From positions 52,294,843 to 52,358,842 of the forward strand of contig NC_012871.2 of assembly GCF_000003195.3 (NCBI RefSeq): a stretch of 64,000 nt of DNA, in the 5' to 3' direction. Position 1 is the first letter of the stretch. Each line of letters begins with the position of its first letter. The DNA is from Sorghum bicolor. Taxonomy: Eukaryota; Streptophyta; Magnoliopsida; Poales; Poaceae. The position numbers and the translations under genes are program-made. This document shows positions 55,690-64,000 of the stretch, in pieces. The notes under the pieces are model-generated. The model was not told the origin of the DNA. It did no database searches and saw only the letters and a list, made by a program, of their open reading frames with translations.

Positions 55690-57286
55690 ATTTCCTCAAG
55701 TTCATTGCTTACAGTAATTCCAAGAGAGAATGGCGCAATACCTTTTTTGGCGGGACACATATGGATGGGTAATACTCCTCTAAAGGAGTTGTATATACCC
55801 TGAGCTATATAGAATATGAGATAGACCGATGGCTATGGTAGCTGCATATTGATTTGAAGAAGGCGAGGGTTGGCTGGTTAACTTTAGAAGATCGTTAATT
55901 GAGAGTGAAAAGAATGCATGGAAGCAATTAATGGAACAATTGGAAGACATGATCATGGATTCTAACAGAGAGGATGAAATAAGTTGGAGTGCGGAGAAAC
56001 CACACTTGTTTTCGACAAGATCATTGCACATGGCAGTTGTTGAAGCTAGCGGAAGTGCAGGAGCATGAAGCATATGTATTTTTTTTAGAAAGATCCGGAA
56101 AAACTCCGGCTTTGATTAATATTAAGGAAGAAGCATAATATTAGCGTACACGTGCGAGGAGCGTTCCCTGAAAAACAGCCTAAGCTGCCTCAGGGCAAGG
56201 AAACAGAAAAGGGATTACTCACTACCTAGAGAACCAACTGCAGGTGGAGCAGCCGTCTGGAGTCGAGCTAAAGCTCAGCAGCTTGCTGTGTCTTTGATGT
56301 CCCTCAGGACGTCTGACGGCGACCTCTCCTGTCCTTTGAAAACGACCCTGTTTCTTTGGATCCATAGGCTATGTAGGATTCCTATGAAAATCAAAGTGTT
56401 TCTATGGCAATTCTTTGACAACAAACTACAAGCTGCAACAGTTCTAAAGAAGGGCTACAAAGGACACATATGAATTGTTGTTTATGTTGCAAGCATGAAC
56501 ATTGAGAGAGGCATGCAATTGGTAGGCTAGACTTAATTCACTTGAAGTTAATTAGATCCACAGCAAGCTTCATCTCCCTCAAACAACATTGCTCTTTCTT
56601 TTTGCATGTCTAGCCTGGGCTGTTTGGAGCAGACGCAAAAAGTTGGCGATCGAGAAGATCTTTCCTAGTAAGTAGTAACCCTTCTAATGTGATGTTTTTG
56701 TCTTTATTATTTTTGCAGAAGCGGTCTGTTGTACTCAAGCCAAAGGAGAAGGAAAGGGTAGATGAGATCAGGGAGATCAAGTCATCAAGCTATGGTTCCA
56801 TCTGTCGGTTTTGAACACAGTGAACACAAGTGGATCACTGCATCAGTACTGGCGAAAACGCAGGAGAAAGGTGGACAAAAATCAAAGACGGAAGTTTGAT
56901 GGGATAATAATCTACTTTTGGTGGAATATTTAGAAGGAAAGAAACTGACGAACTATCCAGCAAAGAGCTTTGAATCCAAGCAGGTAGCGGGTTTGTGTAA
57001 AGATGATATCAATCAAGGGCAGTGGAGGTGCAGTTTCAGCAGGAGGCACTGGGCTGACTGAAGTGTGGATACAGGCTTTCTTTTTCTTCAGGTCCCCAGC
57101 TTATCTGCTGAGCAGATGTGTGGGTAGAGACACCACCAACTTATTACGCTAAGTAGAGTCGACGTTTGGGGTCATGATGTCCGAGTTATAAATTGTTTTG
57201 TTTTTGCTTTGCTTGTACAGTTTCATTTTATTTTCTATTGTCTAATAAAATTTGCGACAAAGCTTTTGCCGTCCTTTAAAAAAAAA
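55690..57286 (+). mobile_element. LINE relic (3' part, with poly-A tail)
   Basis: Decayed sequence from the region after the RT domain: WMGNTPLKEL, then NFRRSLIESEKNAWKQLMEQ and HLFSTRSLHMAV. After an insertion come a zf-RVT-like stretch (MKIKVFLWQFFDNKLQAATV, ACLAWAVWSRRKK) and finally an IIIYFWWNI..KERN tail. It ends with AATAAA (about 57245) and nine A residues (57278-57286). Numerous stops and frame changes. The match to plant L1-type elements is by motif memory. Confidence 0.7.
56074..56330 (-). mobile_element. Short LINE 3'-end fragment inserted in the LINE relic
   Basis: Read on the minus strand it ends ATTAATCAAAGCCGGAG, a short spacer and an eight-A run at about 56082-56089, the typical 3' end of a grass LINE. 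It interrupts the plus-strand LINE sequence, in opposite orientation. The 5' border near 56330 is approximate. Confidence 0.5.
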
Positions 57287-57764
57287 GAGATCAGAGAGAT
57301 CATCCTCGACTGGATGGAATGGACAGCGACCTTGCTCTATCTCAGACATTGGGGAAATTTAATTGTAATAGAACAGTTTCAGTGTGTGATTGAGGCCTAA
57401 AATGCCATCTTGTAAGCTGGTGTTGCAATCAGTACCCCTGATACCTTGTAAACTTTACAGCTTTCACAAAAGCAGAGGAAACTCCTTTCTAAAAAAAACA
57501 GTAATTCCAAGAGAGAGGTCTGTATCCAAAGGAAGGCTCAAAATGCCTTTCACTTTTCATATAATTATATAAATAATGTTCTGTCAGTGAGTTACATCAT
57601 GAAATGTACAATAACATTATCTTAAAATACATACACCAGACCGTACGTGCATAATAGTTAACTGTCTGTAATATAAATAAAAGTGCAAAGCAGTAAGGGG
57701 AAATGAAATGCTTTGCACAACTAAAGGCCTCTCAATCGATAACTTAAGAAGCTAATTAAGGGAA

Positions 57765-57813
<49 letters not shown>

Positions 57814-57834
57814 GGAGCATGATCTTCTTTCTCA
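57287..57834. other. 3' flank of the cysteine oxidase gene with an (AT)n microsatellite
   Basis: Non-coding. A run of about 20 AT dinucleotides lies at about 57769-57809, just beyond the stop codon of the minus-strand gene. Confidence 0.6.
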
Positions 57835-59154
57835 TCATAACTTTAAAGCAGGTCCCGTGTACAGGTCCCTTCTAATGATAAAGTTATCATGTGGCTGGTA
57901 TTCTTCCAGCCACACAAACTCAGATCCCTTTCTTCGGTTCAATAAAACGCCTGGAAAAAAAAACCACAGCAAAGACAACAATCAGTGAAATGCAGCAATG
58001 CAGTGTCAATATACATATTCGGACAAGATCTGAAACTAACTAACCCGATGGGTCTGATCTTGGGCATCTACGGAAGTAGGAGCAGTGCCTCCCATCCTCT
58101 GAAGAGTATGGGGGCGTCAAAATGTCCAGGATGGCGCAGGGAGTAATGGCTCTCAAGGCGTGGATGTTGCCACCGCCTTCTGGATGAAGAACCATCGCTC
58201 CACAAGGCGCAGACATTTCACCGTCTCTTACAACCTTGGCAGGTCTCACTGTGATTACAAAAAAAGAGAAGTGTGCAGTCAGTTGGTAGAAAACATATAC
58301 CAGAGGACTTAATGCAGGTTTAAATCCAAACAATAAAAACCATGTTATTGAGACAGGTAAATGCAGTACTTGATTCAGATTCATCTTTAAAAATTTCATC
58401 ATGGTTTAAGAAAATTCTACCTTTTGATAAGTTAAGAGATTCAGCTGTGTCAATCCAGTCATATGATTTGACATGCGCCGTGCCATATAAAATTTTGCTG
58501 AGTACAGTCATTCCAGGATGGTTGTGGAGTGGGATGATGGATGATGCTGGTATGCAAAATATTCCAATCTGCAGGCCGGTATAATGTGGGAGTAAATCTT
58601 ACATCAGTGTCGTATGTATGCAATAATATAGTAATGGTGGAGATCTGACAAACACTTCAATGCTGCAGTGTGATGTGAAAACCAAATACAGTATTTGGCA
58701 GTGGAAATGCAAAATCTTTTTATTGGGCTTACTGAGAAGCTTTTGCACTCGTAAATATGACGGTATCTGATGGCCGGGCTGGAATGAAAAACTCTTTTCC
58801 TACTCAGGGCCCGTGGACTCCTCCAAACACGCACAGCTTCAGCTTCGCACTCAAGGCCAACATCTGCCGGGGTAATCATGTCTGCCAGAAAGATTTATAT
58901 ATAACCAATAGTAAGAAAAACAATAACAACACCAGATTTTTCTTGGTTCATATCGATTTTGCATCCTTTATGTGGGATGTTCCTAAGCTTATGTAATCAT
59001 CAGAACCAAAAAGGAATTGAAGGCAGTTCATACCTAATACAGCACGGACATTGTCGACAGATTCAGAAGATAGAGGCCCTTTCTCAGATAATGATACTTT
59101 ACAGACCTCATAGAGCTTCTGGATTGCATTTGCATCCATCGTAGTGGAAGGCAT
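57835..59154 (-). CDS. PCO: Plant cysteine oxidase (PCO4/5-like)
   Basis: PCOs are cytosolic/nuclear Fe(II) thiol dioxygenases that oxidise N-terminal Cys of ERF-VII factors and others, making their stability depend on oxygen through the Cys/Arg N-degron pathway. Five exons with GT-AG borders and matching phases: 59034-59154 (ATG 59154, [14 protein letters not shown]), 58733-58881, 58421-58568, 58045-58248, 57835-57950. The total is 738 bases, 245 residues. Signatures are IKP-like start [30 protein letters not shown] with the two iron-ligand His residues, [26 protein letters not shown] with the third His ligand, and [19 protein letters not shown]. The short N-terminus with no extension is like the PCO4/5 group. 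The linker after SYDW is somewhat different from the usual. The gene symbol is the family name. Confidence 0.92.
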
Positions 59155-60050
59155 TTGTTATAACTTAACAACTAAGCCAAAACGTTTTAACCACTCTCAG
59201 ATAAAATCCTTATCTATACAAAATAAAAGGAATTACTTCGACAGCAGTTGTCTTCAAGTCAGTGTGAGACTGAGCTTCCCTTTCACTAGAGCCTGAGTAG
59301 ATGAGAAATGAATTCATTATAAAGGTATATATGCCAAGCAGGGTATATATAATTTGTAAGAACAATCGGCAGATGCGCGCGCGCACACACACACACAACG
59401 ATCTAGCGTCAGGGTTGTTGGTTCTTAAAGAAGGTTGAAGTTGTCTTGTCCCCTGCTCTTTCACTAGGATCAGGTAGTAGTGAACAACCATAAGTTTTGT
59501 TTTGTTTTCTTGGAACCAATACCACTTATCACAAGACTGCCTTATCAATTTCATTGAAACGAAAGCAGGAAGAACAACCTCAATATATAAGTTTTACTAG
59601 TACACGCAGAACTAAAACACGGTCATTGTGGAGCATGTTACATGCACACCATCTAGAAATTAATTTTCTAGAAATCACAATTGAAAACCTGTGCCTAAGT
59701 TACCGATGATTACACACTCTCTCTTCTAGTAACAAAAAGTCAGTGAGTTGAAGCTACAACCACAATACATACAGACACAGAAGAGCCATATATATATGTA
59801 TGCTATCGTTTATAAATTGTACTAGTGATTTCTTTAGATAATGCAACAAGATTTCATCTGCAACTGTACAACTTCAAACTCCCAAAACACGACCAAAAAA
59901 AGGTAGCAACCTCAGACCAAAACGAGATGCGAGGACCAAGAAACTAAAAACTGTAGAGAAAACTGCTGAATTCAATTGAATTGAATTGAACTGAACCAGG
60001 AAGCTAGCACTAGCACTATCTGAGGCGATGGATGCATGGGGATACCTACC
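59155..60050 (-). other. 5'-UTR intron(s) of the cysteine oxidase gene
   Basis: On the minus strand a donor AACACCAG|GTAGGT ends a GC-rich leader at 60050. A possible second leader exon lies at about 59232-59286 (acceptor CTACTCAG, donor GAA|GTAATT). Acceptors close to the ATG are weak, so the exact leader structure is uncertain. Confidence 0.45.
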
Positions 60051-60270
60051 TGGTGTTCTTGGAAGGAAAAGAAGGGGCGACGCCAGAGGAGGAGGAGGGT
60101 CGGTCCTGATGAGACCTAGCTCATCTCATGAGCTCCAGCAGTGGCCCCCCATCTTGTACTCTCATCGATCTCATGACCGGTCCGGTTGGTTGGTGGCCAA
60201 TAGGGACATCAGCGCCAACTTAACCAATGGACATGGACGGCGTTGAGTTTTGCTGCAACTCTAGTCTCTA
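60051..60270 (-). other. First leader exon of the cysteine oxidase gene
   Basis: GC-richer than its surroundings with CT-rich tracts on the minus strand, ending at the donor at 60050. It contains no long frame. Confidence 0.45.
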
Positions 60271-60290
60271 GAAGAGGACCGAATGAAAGA

Positions 60291-60298
60291 TATATATA
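60291..60298 (-). promoter_or_regulatory. Candidate TATA box of the cysteine oxidase gene
   Basis: TATATATA on the minus strand about 30 bases upstream of the inferred leader start and about 240 bases upstream of the first donor site. Confidence 0.45.
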
Positions 60299-61713
60299 CA
60301 TGTTGTGACAGGTTTGATGCCTTTTGTTTTCTCTTCGCAACAAAAAAATGTAGGCCTATTAACAGGGCTGAAATTCGCCTGAAACTTATTCTGTTTATTT
60401 GTCATGATGGTTGCAATTTGTTCTCTCTTGAGAGTTTTCAGGTAAAAAGCAGTCATCCGTGTTGTGTACACACAAACTTCCTCAGCTACGACTATGTATA
60501 ATTTAGAAACGGTTGGTGGCACATCTTCTCCTTCGACATGCGTAGATATATGCACAGATTATTTAGAAACTTAGGCTACCTATTCATCTTTTGTTTTCAG
60601 ATTTCTGTTACTTTTGACATGATGGATATGTGCTATATATATATATATATATATATATATCTCCACAGAGCACAGCTGTGATTGTACCCCACTCTTGATT
60701 TCCATAAAAGCTGAGTGTATAATCTATCTCTAAAACAATCTTTCAGCTAGGCTGCTAGGGAGAGAGACTCATTCTCAAGCTTTGAATTCCAATAGCTTCA
60801 ACTTTCAAAGCTGGGAGTATCAATAAACAAATCACTTGTTGTTCTCGTGCTGTCCAGAGAATGGGTTTGTTGGTGTAACAGGTGAAGAATCTGATTGCAT
60901 TTTATTAGTGGAGATGGAGTAGCCTGCCGCACTACTAATGGCTTCCCTGCGAAAGAACTTGTGACATCTCGTCTACCTAGCTTGATCCTCACAGAGAGTG
61001 TTGTCTAAGAAAACACCTTTTCAAGCAAGGCCGGCCCAAAGTAATTATTCTGCGCTTGCCATCTCTTTCTGCGCGTCTTTTCACTGATTTCATATATATG
61101 CACTTTGCGCTGCACTGGATGGGACATGCTTTTCTACAATATTGTATGCTCTTCCCAGCAAAACTTTTTGATAGTAGCTTGTTTATTTGCAATATGTATC
61201 GCTCCTTGATACCGCAAGGTTTTAAGCGAACAATGGGCCATGCATGATGCATGTATGGGTACAACTTGATAGGGATATGTTTCTGAAGATAGCATGCCGG
61301 CATCTAGACCTCTCTGCTTCAGATTTTTATTTTATGCCATTTGGTGGGTCCTGACCCTGGCAACTGATCGAGCATTTAGATAAATAAAGTAAAATCGTTT
61401 AAGTGAGCCCAAATTTTTTAAAGGGGAACATATTCGGTGCAAACACAGATAACTTTCTAAGTGGAAAAGTAAAAAACACACTTCAAAGTTTGGAAAGAAA
61501 ATTGAAACAATGCACATTCATAGATGTACTTTATCGCAAAAGTTAGGATTCAAAATTCATAAATATTCACACGAGAATTTGTCTTCTAGTGGACATGCAA
61601 TTGAAATTTATCAATTTTTTATGAGTTTTTACAAAACAATTTACATTATGCATGATGATATGCATTGCATATTATAACTTCTAAGCATGTTTTTAGTTTT
61701 TTTGGTTACCTTA
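60299..61713. other. Intergenic region
   Basis: Promoter-side flank of the oxidase gene, then AT-rich DNA with an (AT)n run at about 60636-60660. No gene or complete transposon recognised. Confidence 0.4.
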
Positions 61714-62010
61714 GAGCATCCCCAACCGTTTTGCAAATAAGCTTTGCATTCATGTATTTGCAAAAAAGTCTTAAAAACACTTATCCAACGGTTTGACATT
61801 TAGACTTTGCAATTTTGTTAACTTGGCAAAAAGAGAGGAAGGATTGGCATATATGCCAAACCTGTTCACACTTGGCATTGGGAAATTGGCGCGAAGTGAT
61901 TAATGCCAAACCATTGGAGATTGCCTCTTTTCACCTTTGCCATATTATTTTGAGACTTGGCAAACTCTCTCATTTGCCAAACCAATTATGCAAAACGGTT
62001 GGGGATGCTC
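61714..62010. mobile_element. MITE with 22-bp perfect terminal inverted repeats
   Basis: GAGCATCCCCAACCGTTTTG at the left end is matched by its exact complement at the right end, flanked on both sides by TTA (61711-61713, 62011-62013). Internal GCCAAA/TTTGGC and TTTGCA motifs make further pairing. A TTA target duplication suits the Tourist/PIF-Harbinger group. Confidence 0.85.
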
Positions 62011-62094
62011 TTACCACAAAGAATGTGGTTGGCACCAAACATTTTCTTATTTATAGTACCTATTACTTGATATCATATATTCATATTTGTTTTC

Positions 62095-62330
62095 ATATTT
62101 CTGGTCGAATTCGGATTCGAATACGGATAATATCAACCATGTCGGATAAGATAGGATTGGATGTTATACGATTTAAGTATTTGAATACGGATACGGAATC
62201 GGATGTTGAATATTCAGACTCGAATACGAACAGATCTGAATCCATCTAAACGAATTCGGTCTCGAATGCGGTCGGAAAATATCCATACCGTTTTCATCCC
62301 TATCTGTATCCATATGCTGTACAGTACTGT
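62095..62330. repeat. GGATACGGA-rich degenerate repeat
   Basis: Many short variants of GAATACGGATA and TCGGATTCGAAT in both orientations, a typical interior of a grass non-autonomous DNA element. Termini not identified. Confidence 0.5.
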
Positions 62331-64000
62331 TTCATTCAACTACTATCTTAGCTGCCATTTAGGTGTCCCTCTTATTTATTCTTTAATCTTTTTTTAACAC
62401 TACTAAAAGTTTCATCAGTTCAAAGAGATCCACTCGTAATCAATTCTAGCTTAGAAGAGTCTGCCCATGAATGGGAGCCACAATACTCTGTTTATTAAGG
62501 TATACCCTTTACCTTCCTGGAGAGCCGTTCATTTTTTCAAATTTTATAAATTATTTAATAAATTAAATAATATAAAAAACAAAAAACTTCCTCTGCATGC
62601 CCCTAATAACAGGAGGCGGAAATCATGCATGCCTCCCAAAATGGAAATGTCCATCTATTCCCTAATCATGTTCATTTCCTTATACAAATGACATTTTTCT
62701 ATTGCATATTGTATTATACATTGTGTAAGGTTTGAAGAGAGAATAGTTCAATATCAATGTGTTTTTCTTTTTTTTATATGATCGATAACCTGGTTCAAAC
62801 CATTTGTGTGCGGGAAAAATTTGTGGCACTGTGCAAATATTGAGCAGGAATTTGACCTCACTGTCAACTCAAAACAATTTTTTGTTCTTCTTCTATGTCT
62901 ATGAGCACTATAGAAATATTACAAGAGATTACTCCCTCGGTCAAGAAAAATATTGTCACTTCTTGGAGAATCAAATAAATCTAAACTTGATTAAATTTGT
63001 ACACAAAAAATAAAATATTTATGATGTTGAGTAAGTATCATCAGAATAACTATAAAATATGTTTTCATATTAAATCTATTTCAACAAATAATTATTCATA
63101 CTATTTTGTATAAACATGATCGAACTTAAGAAAGTTTAACTTGTCGGATCAAAAGACTTGTTGTATCTAAAAGTTACAAATAATAAAATGTTACCTGCAC
63201 TAACACGTTATCCACTAAAGTTACCCATGTCAATCAAACATGCATGTATACACTAGCCACATACACACACGCAGATCACGTACACGAACATACACCCTAA
63301 CCCCTCAACAACCATGCAAGCACACCCTAAAATAAAAATGGAGTTACTATATCAATGAGATCATGCATGCATCAATCAAATCTAGGAAAATATTTTTTAT
63401 ATCTAAAACTTTTCTTATTTATCCTATTTTCTAAAACAAGAAAATAAATAAATATACATTTCATCTATTACCTTCTAAAAGGTAACAAGTGACTCTGAAA
63501 TAAATAGACAACTCACAATTATTTAGGAGTATCGCAGCAAAGCCCTTATCTACATGTGTAGAGAATAATATGCTGATTCAGGATATGCTTGGGAGGCAAC
63601 AGGAATTGAAAATGGATGTGTTGGAGTAAAGAGTAGTATGGACTTGTGTGATATTGATGTTTTTCTCTACAAAGTTGGTCAAATTTTAAAAAATGACTTA
63701 AGATGGCTCTACATGTTCAAATACTTGAGGACAGAGGGAGTACTACAAACTACATATTTTATCTTTTTCTAGAGCAACATTCTTTTAAATGTCAACAAAG
63801 AAAATAATATTAATATAAATATTTGCTTTCACTAGTGTTTTCAGGCACATGCCTCCATTAAAACAAGTAAGGCATATAGTTGCCTTTTCTAGTAAGTTAT
63901 ATGGTCGCCTTTAGATATGGTTTTGATGTTATGATTTAATAATATTCAGCTATATGGTTGCCTTTTCTAGTAAGCATGTACATAAGAAGAAATTTACTTC
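62331..64000. other. Intergenic tail with Stowaway-like fragments
   Basis: A left-end-like TACTCCCTCGGTC at about 62931 and a right-end-like GGACAGAGGGAGTA at about 63731 with intervening unrelated sequence suggest one or two broken Stowaway-type MITEs. A short direct repeat (TGGTTGCCTTTTCTAGTAAG, about 63955, and a related copy near 63878) closes the window. No gene seen. Confidence 0.4.

Overview
This is nuclear DNA from a grass, most likely a panicoid such as sorghum or a close relative. The support is long AT-rich intergenic stretches, exon starts that are extremely GC-rich on the coding strand, CACTA elements with 'TTTAGCACCGG'-type subterminal repeats, Stowaway- and Tourist-like MITEs, Tat and Athila-type Ty3/gypsy elements and plant-specific gene families. 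The species call is an inference from style, not from a database match. Introns, absence of operons and GT-AG junctions show it is eukaryotic. || Layout. (1) 1-9780: a 679-bp higher-order tandem repeat, then a decayed CACTA-like DNA transposon whose second gene joins a TNPA-like transposase-associated protein to a Ulp1/C48 cysteine-protease domain. It carries a nested 466-bp LTR-like insertion. (2) 9780-18083: MITEs and one CACTA terminus around an ACD6-like ankyrin/PGG membrane-protein gene (12871-16947) whose exon 2 carries a frameshift. (3) 18084-43374: a 25.3-kb Tat-lineage Ty3/gypsy retrotransposon. It contains, nested, (a) a minus-strand Athila-like gag-pro-ORF1 element with no RT or integrase (21973-32211), one LTR of which holds a 1.1-kb giant hairpin, and (b) a 3.4-kb solo LTR (32337-35742). 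The Tat element has lost its RT core in an apparently in-frame deletion. Between integrase and 3' LTR it carries a seven-exon antisense gene with a plant-mobile-domain-like product. (4) 43375-45350: AT-rich DNA, then a TIR-like element with a captured gene fragment (possibly ELO-like) and a MITE. (5) 45419-64000: the real gene space. It holds an intronless PLS-class PPR gene (+), an eight-exon Rab3GAP non-catalytic-subunit-like gene (-), MITEs and a LINE relic, and a five-exon plant cysteine oxidase gene (-), followed by a repeat-rich tail. || Functional picture. Three host genes look intact: PPR (organelle RNA processing), RAB3GAP2-N-like (membrane traffic) and PCO (oxygen sensing through the N-degron pathway). 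The ankyrin/PGG gene is probably damaged. Nothing suggests that these genes act together; they are neighbours separated by transposons. Exon junctions given for the PCO, Rab3GAP and antisense genes were derived by hand from GT-AG sites and phase continuity. I saw no tRNA, rRNA or CRISPR.
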